DNA of 64,000 bases from contig CM036252.1 of assembly GCA_020698575.1 (NCBI GenBank), positions 27,791,206 through 27,855,205 of the forward strand, written 5' to 3'. The translations under genes were made by a program, and so were the position numbers. Origin of the DNA: Bostrychus sinensis. Taxonomy: Eukaryota > Chordata > Actinopteri > Gobiiformes > Eleotridae. Numbering within the stretch: position 1 is the stretch's first letter; each line of letters begins with the position of its first letter. The notes beneath the pieces are model-generated. The model made no database searches. It worked only from the letters and a program-made list of their open reading frames with translations, and was not told where the DNA came from. This document shows positions 1 through 11,443 of the stretch, one piece after another.

Positions 1-1387
1 TGCACTATTGTACCCAGAAGTAATACTCATAGTGTCATCAAAAAGCTCAGCAAAGAAGTTTGTCTCTACACCGGCTCAGCAGAAATACGAACCTTTGGGG
101 TTGTTCATGATATTGATATAGACACATGGCTCTGTTGCATTTATGTGATCTCACACCATACTACAGGCCTTAAGTGTGAGACAGAGCTGTTGAGAGAGAG
201 AGAGTTGCACCAATGGATGTCCAGAACATAGATGGTTATGAGATTCATATGGACACTAACAGGCATTTTTGTATGTACATTTTAATGTGCATTTAATTTA
301 AATCTGTAGTTGATATGAAATTCTTTAAACATCTTACTTAGTGCTACACTTAGAGTGCCTCACTATACAATTTCTCTATATGCTCCCAGTCTGAATGGCT
401 CACTTCCAAGAACTATTCCAAAGAACTATTAGTGTAAAACCTGTCCCACTGAAGTCAATGGAGATGTCACAACTCTCACAACATCTCTGATGCCAGACTG
501 AAAAGAAAGGCAGGGTAAAATTCTATGCAAAAATCAGCTGCAAGTGTCAGTCACTTCTAACTAAGAAACAGTAAATCTGTGATTCCCCCTCTGTCTGTGA
601 GCACTACTGCTTCACTCTGTTCCTCTGAGCTGCTGCAGGTCCAGCCCTCGTGGCTCCTAAAGGCAACTCCAGGTAGAACATAAAGTTTATATATAGTGAT
701 GGTGTGGACCCAGTCTCTAATGAAAAAAATAATCAAGTTTGATATTTGTATATTTTCTCTTGAGTTTTTGAAATGATCAGATTCTAGAATTTGAAACCAA
801 TCTGATCTACTGCCTTCAGTTTACAGCTGTATAGGGTTGACAAACAAAATTGGCAGGTGTAACTGAAGTATGCAAAATACTCAATCACCTTGGACACAGT
901 ATCACTGACTTGGTTAAACAAATGTTGAAGAGTTCATGTGCAAGTTCTATTCCACAAGCAAAAGTGACACTCAGATCAATGATGTTTGAAGATGTTTCTC
1001 AAAAGAACAAAAAAGCCAGAAAAAACACCACCAACAAAACTGTGTCTTTAATAACAGATGTTTCTCATATCTCCTGTGGGGGCTCCCTGGTGCGGTGTTC
1101 TGGGCCTGTCCCACCAGGATGAGACCCTGGGAAAGACCTAGGACACGGTCTATCAGCTGTCCTGGGAATACCTTGGGCTGCAGAGCTGAAGAAAGTGTCA
1201 GAGGAGAGGGAGGTCTGGGCGTCTCTGCTGAGACTGCTGCCTCTGTGACCTGGTCCTGGATAATGATAGAAATTGGATGGAATTATAACAGAAATAACAC
1301 AATGCCAATGCAGGTGCCAAATGTCAAAGTGTTTTAGATCCACGGCTGGATGTGGATGTTGTGAAAGTAAAAATACCCCAAATCCTA
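1..1387. other. No gene recognised
   Basis: AT-rich sequence without convincing coding content. The open frames around 850-1343 on both strands overlap, have no recognisable domain and lack splice partners. Confidence 0.5.
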
Positions 1388-1409
1388 ATAATAATAATAA
1401 TAATAATCA
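1388..1409. repeat. (AAT)n microsatellite
   Basis: Short run of AAT units directly before a SINE-like fragment. Confidence 0.9.
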
Positions 1410-1429
1410 ATTTACATTATTGTTACACA

Positions 1430-1665
1430 CAGTTAGACTGAGTGGTGGTAAGCTACATCTGTAGCCAAAGCTGCCCTGTGGCAGACTGACAAAGACGTGG
1501 CAGCCACTTTGCACCAACAGCCTCTCTGACCACCACCAAAGACACTCACAGTAACAGATTCATCAGTGCCACAAACACAAAGGCAGTGTGAAATGTTGGT
1601 AGTTGGGATTGGTCTGCCATCATTAACATGTCCACCTACTGAGCTACTGCTGCCCTCATAACAGT
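1430..1665 (-). repeat. tRNA-derived SINE fragment, minus orientation
   Basis: Similar to 39055-39300: both carry a GGTGGT...AGCTA stretch, GGCAGACTGACA and CACCACCAAA. At the right edge CCACCTACTGAGCTACTGC reads on the minus strand as a tRNA A-box-like head. Divergent and internally altered. Confidence 0.55.
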
Positions 1666-2105
1666 TCTGTCTACATATTCTGGCTTTTCTAGGTTTAGTA
1701 CATCATTTCAGCTGCTTAGTTGGTATATTTTACAGCCACATAATAATTTATTTCATTTATAGGGTGAAAAAACAGCCATTTTGAGTATATAATTCACATA
1801 TTTTAATTCACAAACAAATAGATTGAACACTTATGATGTTAATGTCTACATGCAATGCACATTTCATAGGAAAATATATTGAGCAAGATATTGAGCATTA
1901 CTGAAAATATCCAATTTCAGTGAAGGTGGTCATTGTTTTTTTTTCTAATAAAAAATCAACAAAAGCCTAAATAAAGTGTCATCCACCTCAGATATGTTCA
2001 ATATATTCTATTTTAACATAAAAACATGGATGACAGCTGCTAACATTCTGGCCTCATGTCAAAGATTTCTAGAGCCTTTTTGAGATTTTGCCAAGTCTAA
2101 TACTT

Positions 2106-2520
2106 TATAGGAGCATTTAGGTTTCTACAGATTAACTCTACCTTGTCAGTGCTGTTAGGGCTGTCAGTGAGTGGGTAGTGAACATTAGGAAGCGGCTCAT
2201 TATTTGGCTACTGTAATATGCAAGGATTATGGCTAAAGGCATACAAGCAACAACTAAACTGAATGCTTGGGACAAAGTTATACTGAACTATACAGAATGC
2301 TAAACATCATCCCTGTGTGCTGTCAGTGAGTGGGTATAGAACATTAGCAAGTAATTGAATATTCAGCTGTTCTGTATACTGTATGAGGATTTAGGTTACT
2401 ACACATTAACTCTACAAGTTACTGTTTTGGACTGGTTTATGTTCTGTCCTGTCAGTGAGTAGGTAGAGAACATTAGCAAGTACACTGGATGTTTAACTGC
2501 TATTTAATGCTACTTAATCC
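2106..2520. repeat. Three diverged tandem modules with a CAGTGAGTGGGTAG core
   Basis: Cores start at 2161, 2320 and 2449, spacings 159 and 129 bp. Each core (CTGTCAGTGAGTGGGTA, then GAACATTAGCAAG) is linked to GCATTTAGGTTACTACA and ATTAACTCTAC. Related single copies occur inside rasgrp2 at about 36066 and 37384, so this is a dispersed family that also forms a local array. Confidence 0.8.
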
Positions 2521-4900
2521 TATAAATATTAAAATTCTTCTATAATTCTATTACAACAAGAAGAATTGAGGCGACCAAAGGTATCAGACAAAATAATTAG
2601 CCCAAAGTCCATTTAACCAGAACACTAGCTTAGTTGATTATTAGCCGCCTCAAAGCTTCTCCAGTCTTTTGAAGCCAGCAGGTGAAGTGGTCATCAACAT
2701 AAAAGACCCACTCCCGCCATCACAGAACTCAAATTGACCGAGGTTTAAAAGCCTGTGTGCATCCTCATTCCTCTGTTTTCCTTTTTTTTTTCCTTCGCCA
2801 CAGCAGTGCAATTATTTAGCCACCCTTGATATTTAACAACACTTCCAGCGGCATCCTTCTAACCTCCAGGCCTGGACGAGTGCCGTACTTATCGGAGGGG
2901 GGGAAAGCCAGACATAATTGGCTCCATTGTGAAGCGAATGAAGCCCGCAGGAAGAGGAGGGCGGAGAGGAAGAGTGGAGGGAACAGCCGTTGAATGAAGT
3001 GAGTTGATATGCAGAATGAATTGAGAGGATCGGACATGTACAGTGCAGGATATTAGATTCATCTTATAGCATTTATTTGATTATATGGCTTCTGCTGCTG
3101 GATCACATTCTCTAACTGACCTGATTAGTTTGGCTGGAAGAGTTGTATTGACAATCCGCTGATGCAATTATTTAGGCTAATGTCATTCAATAGATTCAAA
3201 TGGGTTAAGCAGGAGCGCACCAGAGCCAGATGCTGCGGTGTTAGGCAGAACCATCTGGGAGGAAAAAATGCTTGAAAACCAAATGAGAAAACACTGACTT
3301 GAGTTCAAATTTCATGTTTTTGTACTCTACACAAGTACATTTTACAAGTGGTACTACATTTCAGAGCAAGTGTTTGGTATTTGGTTATGGTACATAGTAT
3401 TTTTTATTGAAATTATTTTGTTTTTAAGGGGGAAGTATGTAATTTATTAGCATCTACAGCATACACATTTAGAGGACATAGTGATATACACCAACAAAGC
3501 ATATACTGTATCATATATACACATAATGTAGATACACATACCCACACATATTTGAGTTTTGGAATGAACTTTCTAGCTGGTAATGCCATGGACTCTATGG
3601 TTTCCCTTTAAAAAAAAAAAAAAGATTTTTTTTACAGACTTCAAACTGTCGGGGACATCTAAGAAAACACAATTACCAGTTCTGCAGTACCTTTGTTAAA
3701 ACTGCCAGGGGTTCTGATGTGTATGCATTGTCAAACTAGAGCCAAAATATTTTAAGCATGTTTTCTCACATGAAAGTCCACACCTAAAGTTACTGCACAG
3801 TGCATGATTCTAAAAATGTGCTGTTTATAAAAACTGATTGGGGCTGCACCCGCCATGTGGTAGATGCACTGTACTGTACCGAGCCGAAAGCAATTTATGG
3901 GTCAATCTACGTTCCTGCTCTCACCTATGGTCATGAGCTATAGGTCAGGTCCAAAATAACCTAATCTCGTATACAAGCTGCTGAAATGAGTTTCCTCTGC
4001 AGGGTAGCTGGGTGCTCCCTTAGGGCGAGAAGCGTAGTCACCCAGGAGGAACTTGGAGCCGCTGTTTCTCCACATGGATGAGCCAGATGCCTCCTGGATG
4101 CCTCATGTTTTGCATGACTAGCCATATGAACTATGCAAAATGTCATAGGCTACTTTGGATTTTTGCATGTTTTTTAACATGAACAATGTAACATCCACCT
4201 ATTGGCAGTAAGGTTGTTAAAGTGTGAGCAGGAGCTCTTGTTAAGCTTCACTATGCCCTGTTTTATGAGTTGGAAGTAAAAACGCAATTAACACCACTTG
4301 AGTGCGAAGATGAGACCTCTTTAAAAATCTGTCTGAGCAGAGAAAGAGCCATTTGGTTTTTTACTTGTGCAGTTGCAAATCAACATTATCGCTCCACTGT
4401 GCTCTGGCTGCTAATTAATGCTGCTTTTTACTTCATTCCCTCAAAAGATAAACCTTGCTTGTGAGCTATAAACTGAAAGCATTAGTGAATATAATGCCTA
4501 AAGACCAGGCAGTATCTCCTAAGGCCTGCACAATTTCAGTATGCTCTTCTCCTCACTGTAGAAGGCAGGTTTAATGCACAGATGAGACAGATATATGAGG
4601 GCGGCAGTGTCTGGGAACCCGAGAGCCACAAGCCAGGTTCTATAGCTGGAGTTAAATCATAGTGAAAGACAGTAGTCAGCGGTGGGTGGGGAGGGCTGCA
4701 TCTAGTAGGCTTCTCAGCTTTGATGGAGAGTGCACGCTTGAGTGAAGGTCGCACTGACATCTCGTGCAACAGGTGTGAGGCGTTGCCCACTTTCACAACA
4801 CAATGCATGAGAAATGACTATTCTAAACCAGTTTTCATTACTAAATTAGTTAGAGCACTGTAAAATGTAAATAAGGACTGAATAAAATGATCTATCTCGT
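2521..4900. other. No gene recognised; possible conserved non-coding block at 2800-3260
   Basis: 2800-3260 is less AT-rich and free of obvious repeats, with homeodomain-like ATTA and CAATTA motifs. A poly-A/poly-T pair lies at 3610-3634. No exon was recognised. Conservation cannot be judged from one sequence. Confidence 0.35.
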
Positions 4901-4908
4901 GTCTAATC

Positions 4909-4938
<30 letters not shown>
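4909..4938. repeat. (TCTA)n microsatellite
   Basis: About seven perfect tetranucleotide units within a longer TCT-rich stretch. Confidence 0.9.
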
Positions 4939-4939
<1 letters not shown>

Positions 4940-5597
4940 CTAATCTCGTGGAACAGCAACACAACAGCTGGAGGAACATTTGGGTCAGAAGCATGTAACT
5001 GGATAATTTTACTGATTTGAATCTTTAGTAGAAGTGGTAGTAGGTAGCAGTAGTAGCAATAACAAATCATGTGTACTTTAGACACTACTGGTAAATAGGG
5101 AATTCTTTTAAAACTAACAGATATCAGTGTGAAACCTTTCCTGTAGATCACTGACATAAATATAGGAAAAACACTGTATTGCAAGTTTTGAGTATTTGAA
5201 TGTGTTCATATGCAAATTAGCTATTGTAAATGAAAAAATACACAAATTTGCATATCCCAGTAGGTATGAGCCTTAGGGAGGGTACACACTGGACTGTCAC
5301 AGAGATAACACTTTTAACCCAAATAAATTTAGTTTTCCTTCAACATTAACCTTAATATTTGCAAAATGTTGGTGAATCTACAACTCACATTTTGCAATAA
5401 AACAACAAAAATATTTAGCATGTACATTATAGGTAGGATGCATTAGCCTAAGCCTTTGGGGAGCTACTTGGAAAGTGGTTGAGAGCTACTGGTAGCTATA
5501 GGTTGGAGACTCCTGTGGTAGATGTCACTGAAATGGAGAGATCTGACTCAGAGTCTGGAAAAAAAAAACTTTAATTCTGTTTAATTTTGTGTGAAAG

Positions 5598-6179
5598 CAG
5601 TGGTGGAAGAAGTACTCAATGTCTTTATTTAAGTGAATGTACAGATAAAGGAGCAAAAAATTATTCAAGTAAAAGTAAAAGTATCACCTTCAAATTTCTA
5701 CTTGAGAAAAAGTATAAAAGTACTTACTTTTAAATGTACTTGCAAGTAAAAAAGTATTTCACACAGACTCAACAACTCAATTTGTTAAATGTGAGGAATT
5801 TGGCTGAAAAATCGTGTTGATTACTGATGAAATTAACAAACCGGTGCAAAAGAAGAGAGTGAATCTGTCGGTAAAGTTTTCTGTCTTTATTATTCTGATG
5901 TTTCTAAAGGAGTACTATTTTACTGCATCTGTTATATTTAAGTACTGTGTGTCTACAATGAGGACATGACAAAAACACAGGATTTTAAACCAAAACTCCA
6001 AATACTTTGTACTTCAACCCAACTCAGAAATGTAGTGTAGTAAAAAGTAAAGATACTTGCTCTAAAATGTAGTGAGGTAAGTAGCCCTTGTAAAATTTAC
6101 TCAAGTAAATTGCAGATACAAGAAAAATTTACTTCAGTAGAGTAACTAAGTTTTTTTACTTTGTTACATTGCAGCACTG
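5598..6179. mobile_element. hAT-type MITE (CAGTGGTGGAAGAAGTA family)
   Basis: Starts CAGTGGTGGAAGAAGTACTC and ends TTGCAGCACTG. Flanked by TGTGAAAG (5590-5597) and TGTAACAG (6180-6187), a decayed 8-bp duplication. The interior is rich in AAGTA and TACTT motifs on both arms, as in non-autonomous foldback-like hAT elements of fish. A related end starts at 45814. Confidence 0.75.
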
Positions 6180-6354
6180 TGTAACAGCTACATGTTAAGG
6201 GAGCAAATGGCCTAAAACTTAAAAACAGAAACAACCTGGAGTTTTCTTTCCACAGTTCTCCTTTACTCAAGTCATAGTTTTTGTTGACTACTTTTACTTC
6301 TCCCTGAGTATTACGGAAGTAACAGTACAGGTTTGGAGTACCAACTTCTTTGCC

Positions 6355-6525
6355 ATAGCAATTGCACAGTGATCAGATACCCTTCCCATCACAACCACCC
6401 ATACACTGTGACTAGAGTAGACAATGTGGTTGAAGTGTCTTGTCCAAGGACACAACGATATTATGCATTGGGTCAGAGCGGGAATCAAACTACCAACCCT
6501 TACCTCTGGGTACCTCTGCTGGGTG
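6355..6525. repeat. SINE fragment
   Basis: Carries CCTTCCCATCACAACCACCC, then TGGTTGAAGTGTCTTGTCCA and AGCGGGAATCAAACTACCAA, features shared with the copies at 13345 and 30325. The GGGAATCAAACT part reads as a B-box-like segment on the minus strand. Confidence 0.5.
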
Positions 6526-6595
6526 TAAAAAAGGAGAATTTTAGAATAGCGCTTCTGTAAGTACAGATAAAGTTCAACAATTTACTAAACTGTCC

Positions 6596-6636
6596 AAATA
6601 AATAAATAAATAAATAAAATAAAATAAAATTAAAAA
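6596..6636. repeat. (AAAT)n / (AAAAT)n microsatellite
   Basis: Tandem AAAT units grading into AAAAT units. Confidence 0.9.
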
Positions 6637-7603
6637 AAAGTCATCACCTGAAATGAAAGTATGAATGTCGTACAGCATGCTTTTTTTTTATAGGAAACTG
6701 GGGGTTTGTAGCATGCGAGCAGTTTTCTGGAGGTAAACAGGAACTGCATGTGGGGTAATAAAAAAGGCCTGCGGGGTTTCATGTGAAACTCCCAGCCCTC
6801 AGAAAACCACTGCGCTGTTCAGACTGCTCGGCATGCGAGAGGAAATGAGGTGGAAAAGAGAGCGCTAACAGACCATTAGCGCCCAGATGTTCTGTATATT
6901 CACCCTGACCACAGTTAGGCAGTTCTTAGAAAGACTCACATTTGCTTTGGGTAAATAGGCCAGACACTACTGCAGCTATTGTATATATTTAGATATTGTT
7001 AATATTAGACCTTACACATTTAAAGTAGATTTAAGGCAACATTACAGCTGTAATATAAGGTACCTAGTAGGGGGCGTAGTGAGCAAATGTCGTCAAAAAA
7101 GTATTAGCTGATAGCAAAAAGTCCCTTCCAATATTCATTCATAGGTTTTTATGGCGCATCCTTCTCCATTTAGCCATGCTTGGGACCAGCACAAAAAGTA
7201 CACTGGATTGTGATCTCTGTGGTTGGAATATTCGGCTTTTATACACAATCATTTTGTGTATAAAAGCTGAATAATCTTTGTCTTTACATCACAGTGGAGC
7301 TTGGTGATACAGCAAAAAACTAATAAAATTGCAGAATTAAATCCTTCACAATAATGTTGCCCAGCAGCAGTGTGCCTTCCTCACAGTGATCTTTCAGCAC
7401 CTTCTCTGCTTCTAAAAAGGCATGTGTTAAAGGTGTGTTCTCATTTATGTACAATACCAAGTCTTGTTAAAAGATGCTAAAAGCAGTCAACCACATGGCT
7501 AATAAACATAGCTACATAAACAATGTACGCAGAACTGCACATCACTTCTTTTTCAACAATTTGCGGCCACCTTAAACAAAGGTATTGCAGAGGTAAAATG
7601 ATA
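6637..7603. other. No gene recognised
   Basis: No exon or clear repeat. 6700-6900 is more GC-rich and unique-looking (GGCCTGCGGGG, AGAGAGCGCTAACAG) and could be regulatory, which is inference only. A local inverted pair AAAGCTGAATAA / TTCGGCTTTTAT lies at about 7230-7275. Confidence 0.35.
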
Positions 7604-8776
7604 CAACCTGAATTCTGGAAATGTTGGGACATTTTTTTATTTGAATAAAATGAAAACTAAGACTTTCAAATCACATGAGCCAATATTTTATTCAATATAG
7701 AACTTAGATTACATAACACATGTTTATGCTGAGAAATCTTACACTTTTATGCACAAAATGAGCTGATTTCAAATTTGATACCTGCTACAGGTCTCACAAT
7801 AGTTGGGACAGGGGCATGTTTACCATTAGGGTAGCATCTTCTCTTCTTTTCACACAGGTTAAAGATGTCTAGGCATAGAGGTTATGAGTTTCTGGAGTTT
7901 TGGTGTTGGAATTCGGTCCCACTCTTGCCTAATATAGGTTTCAGAGCACTATAGCACTGTTGCTTTAAAACCTTTATGTACCTTCAGCATTCATAGTTTC
8001 TTCTAAAACACACAGCTGCCCATCCCGTCTGCACTTGTGCCCCCAACACCATCAGAATGCTGGCTTTTGACATGAACACTGATGACTTGCTGGAAGGTCT
8101 CCTCCTCTTTAGCCCGGAGGACACGGCATCTGTGATGTCTAAAAAGAATGTCAAATTTAGACTCGTCTGATCATAGAACACTGTCCCACTTTGAAACAGT
8201 CCATTTTAAATGGGCCTTGGCCCAGGGCATGATGGCGCTTCTGGGCCATGTTCACATATGGCTTCCTTATTGCATGACGGCGGATTGTGTTTACCCCACA
8301 GTGGTTTCTGGAAGTATTCCTGGGCCAGTTTAGTAATGTCATTGACACAATCATGCTGATGAGTGATGCAGTGTTATCTGAGGGCCCAAAGACCACAGGA
8401 CATCCAATAAAGGTCTGGTCCTCTGCCCATCTTTACTTCTGAGAGACTCTGTCTCTCTAAGACATTCCTTTCATAGCTAATCTTGTTACAGACTTGAAAT
8501 CATTTAACTTATTTAGTTGTAGTAGTAGTTATTGTAGTAGTAGTTATTGTTCTTTCAGCCATTTCTTGCCCCTGTTCCAACTATTGCAGGCATCAACTCA
8601 AATCATTTGCAGTGAGGTAAATTTGTGCCCTAAGATGTCAAATTTCTCAGTGTAAACATGTTATGTTATCTATGTGCTATTGTAAATAAAATACTGGCTC
8701 ATGTGATTTTAAAGTTTTTTAGTTTTCATTTTATTCAAAATTTAAAAACATCCCAATGTTTCAGGAATTTGGGTTG
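7604..8776 (-). mobile_element. Tc1/mariner-type DNA transposon, defective
   Basis: Flanked by TA (7602-7603 and 8777-8778). The ends are imperfect inverted repeats about 90 bp long: left CAACCTGAATTCTGGAAATG, right ends GGAATTTGGGTTG. Both arms share AATAAAATGAAAACTAA and TCACATGAGCCA. Inside, the minus strand carries transposase-like remnants (for example LNLTFFLDITD and MSKASILMV) broken by frameshifts, so the copy is not autonomous. The superfamily is inferred from the TA duplication and remembered fish consensus features. Confidence 0.75.
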
Positions 8777-9000
8777 TAAAGTTTCATGTGATTATTATTG
8801 TTTTTAGCGTCTGCAGATTCTCCACAGACTGAACTTTAGCTCCTCTGGAGCTTGCAGTGGCATTAACCACAACACAGGGGACAGTGCAGCACTTATATTA
8901 TCGCTAAATTCAATATAATAACTTTTGACAATTCTCAAAATAAAAAATGCTAATTCATTTTATCACCCAGCCTTACACCACAGCTGAAACAGTCCAGTGC
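8777..9000. other. Short unique stretch between two elements
   Basis: AT-rich, no gene or repeat recognised. Confidence 0.4.
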
Positions 9001-9008
9001 AAATAAAC

Positions 9009-9401
9009 TAGTGATGAGCAGTCCAACTCTTTTTAAAGATTCAGCTCTTTTGGCTTGGCTCCCATGGAAGAACTGGCTCTTGTGGCTCCCAAATTGAGTC
9101 CCAGATAACCTCTCAGATGGCTCTTCATTCAGTATCACTCAGTGCATTTTATTTAAGCTTGGCGATTATATAGTTTATGTGTTGGTAATACTGCTTTTTT
9201 TGTTTTTGATAGTTGCATTCCTTTCCCCCAACAAATATCATGTGATGCATGGTGTGTCCATCAAAATAAAATTCTGCTTTGCTTGTGCGGATTTTTATGA
9301 GAGCTGAGTAGGAGCAGCTGAAGATCTGGCTCTCATCTACGGTGGTCGGCTTTCTCTGTTCACTCCAAAGAATCGTCTTATTCGCAAACAACCCCTCACT
9401 A
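9009..9401. mobile_element. hAT-type MITE, copy 1 (TAGTGATGRG family)
   Basis: 393 bp, from TAGTGATGAG to CCCCTCACTA, with a perfect 8-bp target duplication AAATAAAC at 9001-9008 and 9402-9409. The interior is shared with the copy at 10921-11434 (GGCTCTTTTGGCT-like blocks, ATTCTGCTTT, CACTCCAAAGAATCG). Confidence 0.92.
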
Positions 9402-10033
9402 AAATAAACAGTAATACTTTCACTTGCTCAACGCATTGCAGTGTTCATCACATACAGTGCATTTATTATCAACATATTTGCAATCTTCTCATGCCTGTTT
9501 CTGGTTCGCTGTAGCACACAGCATCAATGGTAATGTTGGAATAATCTGCACTACTAAGCAGCACTCACTGCATTTGAAACACAGGACTTACATTCATGCA
9601 CAGGCTGTTGTTAATGTTGTTTTGGGGTTGTTTCACATTCACCACACCTCCATCACTGAGAAACACTCACTGTGTTGCATTCAATAGGAAACTAATGGAA
9701 TTAATGCCAACAATGATTATTTCATTTTCATTCAATTATAAATGTGAATAACACTAGGGAATCTGAGTGACTGATGGCAGTGCTAACTATGGCTTATAGC
9801 TGTTGCTGCTAGCCATACTAATGGCTGTCATTAGTATGTTTAGCAGCAACAGCTATTTGCAGCTTGCAGCAGATTTATCAATGGTGAGGCAATGATGGCC
9901 TTGTCTCAAAGTCTCATTGTTTGTTTGATTTTTTTATTTTTTATTTTTTTTGCATGTTTTATTGCATCTTGTATGCAGAGGCTAATCCCTGTGCTCCCAC
10001 AGAACAATGTTCCCTAATTTCTTTATTTTTTTC

Positions 10034-10034
<1 letters not shown>
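9402..10034. other. No gene; contains a strong hairpin
   Basis: Sequence without recognised exons. The main structured feature is the inverted repeat at 9796-9856, listed separately. Confidence 0.5.
9796..9856. other. Near-perfect 28-bp stem with 5-nt loop
   Basis: The left arm 9796-9823 and the right arm 9829-9856 pair with about two mismatches around the loop GCTGT. The 61-nt length is that of a pre-miRNA. The right arm contains TAGCAGCA, which happens to contain the miR-15/16 seed; those miRNAs sit on the 5' arm, so identity with them is unlikely. It could also be a tiny foldback transposon relic. Confidence 0.5.

Positions 10035-10072
<38 letters not shown>
10035..10072. repeat. (ATT)n microsatellite
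   Basis: About eleven TTA units. Confidence 0.95.
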
Positions 10073-10424
10073 AATTGGGCTTATTATTCTGAGAGCCCAA
10101 CATTCCCACAGCCCAATGTTCCTGCATATTAATATTAGGATTAATGCACAATTTACCAGAAAATAAAATGAAATAAAATGAATAAAAATAAATGTGGGAA
10201 CAATGGGCTGTGGGAACACTGACACACTCCTGTTTGCAGTGCAGTCTATAGTAGTAGTCTATAGTAGTCACACTGCCACCTTGGTGTGAATTTAAAACTT
10301 CAAAATACATACAGCTCCCAGTCCCATAGTGACTGTCAGTTATCAACTAACATTTTCTGTGGCTGCACAGTGCAACCTGCAAAATGAGGTTTGGCATTTT
10401 ACCATAAACCACATTAGCCTCTAC

Positions 10425-10620
10425 CAGTGGTTCCCAACCTTGTTTGTCTTGTGCACCCTTTTTTTTTTTTTTTTTTTTGTCATACCATGAGCACCATGCG
10501 CAAAGGAATAAAGCTTTTATTAAAAGATTTTTTGAAAGCGCTTGTAATAAATGGATTAGTAACTGCTTTTATTGAAAGAGTTTTTAAAAGAGTATTTAAT
10601 ACATTTTATAAATAATATAT
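10425..10620. repeat. hAT-like end plus left arm of an inverted repeat
   Basis: Starts CAGTGGTTCCCAACCTTG, a typical hAT terminus, followed by a T18-20 run. From about 10494 (GCAAAGGAATAAAGC...) it is about 70% identical to the reverse complement of 12140-12220. Confidence 0.55.
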
Positions 10621-10920
10621 TAAAGCCAATGTAGGTAATAGGGTTTTTAAACATATTTTGTCATGAAATTAAAAATGTTTTTTACCAATAAATAGCCTTC
10701 AAAACAGTGAGTGGGTTCAGATAAAAACAAATTAAACTACTTTCTGTATTTTTTATTTAAAAAAATAATTACATTTTTATAAAATTTTATTTGGACCAAA
10801 ACGGCTCTGTATGATTATTGGTGGGAGTGGCTCAATCATGGCCACTCAAAGTCTGACTGTCGCCACCTACTGCTCGCACAACAACAGGAGGAGTCGTCTC
10901 CCTAGGAAAGCAGTCGCAAT
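10621..10920. other. AT-rich stretch, then the sequence before the small ORF
   Basis: AT-rich up to 10795. The last 100 bp become GC-richer (GTCGCCACCTACTGCTCGC) and would be the original 5' flank of the ORF at 11444, since they end in the MITE target site GTCGCAAT (10913-10920). Confidence 0.4.
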
Positions 10921-11434
10921 TAGTGATGGGCAGTCCGGCTCTTTTCAAAGATTCGGTTCTTTTGGCTCGGCTCCCTTAGAAGAGCTTATGGCTCCCAAAT
11001 GGTTCTTTATTTAGTATCACGCTGAGCATTGAATTTAAGCCTAATTTAGCCTTATTATGAATGTTTTGTGTGTTGGTAAACCATTTTTTTAATCAATATT
11101 TGTGTAAAAGTCTTTTTTATGCAGGTTGCAAGCACAAAATACAGTTACAGAATTCTGTGCTCATCTTTGCTGTCTCCAGTTTAATCAAAATCGCTGTCTT
11201 CGGAACCCAACTTCTTTCACATAATGACATGATATGATCCTAGTCTGTCCTCACATGTGATTGGCTGCATGGTGTGTCTATCAGAATAAAATTCTGCTTT
11301 ACCTGTGTGGATTTTTAGCAGAGCTAAGCAGTAGCAGCTGAAGATTCGGCTCTCATCTATGGGAGTCGGCTCTTCCGATTCACTCCAAAGAATCGGGTCC
11401 TAGAGCCGGCTTGTTCACGATTGACCCATCACTA
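10921..11434. mobile_element. hAT-type MITE, copy 2, inserted 9 bp before an ATG
   Basis: 514 bp from TAGTGATGGG to CCCATCACTA, a perfect 10-bp terminal inverted repeat. Perfect 8-bp target duplication GTCGCAAT at 10913-10920 and 11435-11442. One base after the right duplication comes the ATG of the small ORF (11444). It has no transposase. The subterminal GGCTCTTT / GAGCCGGC blocks are typical of this fish MITE family. Confidence 0.95.
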
Positions 11435-11443
11435 GTCGCAATC

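Noticed and set aside
8148..8396. Paired open frames on both strands as genes
   Set aside because: They lie inside the mariner-type element; the minus-strand one is a transposase relic and the other is its shadow.
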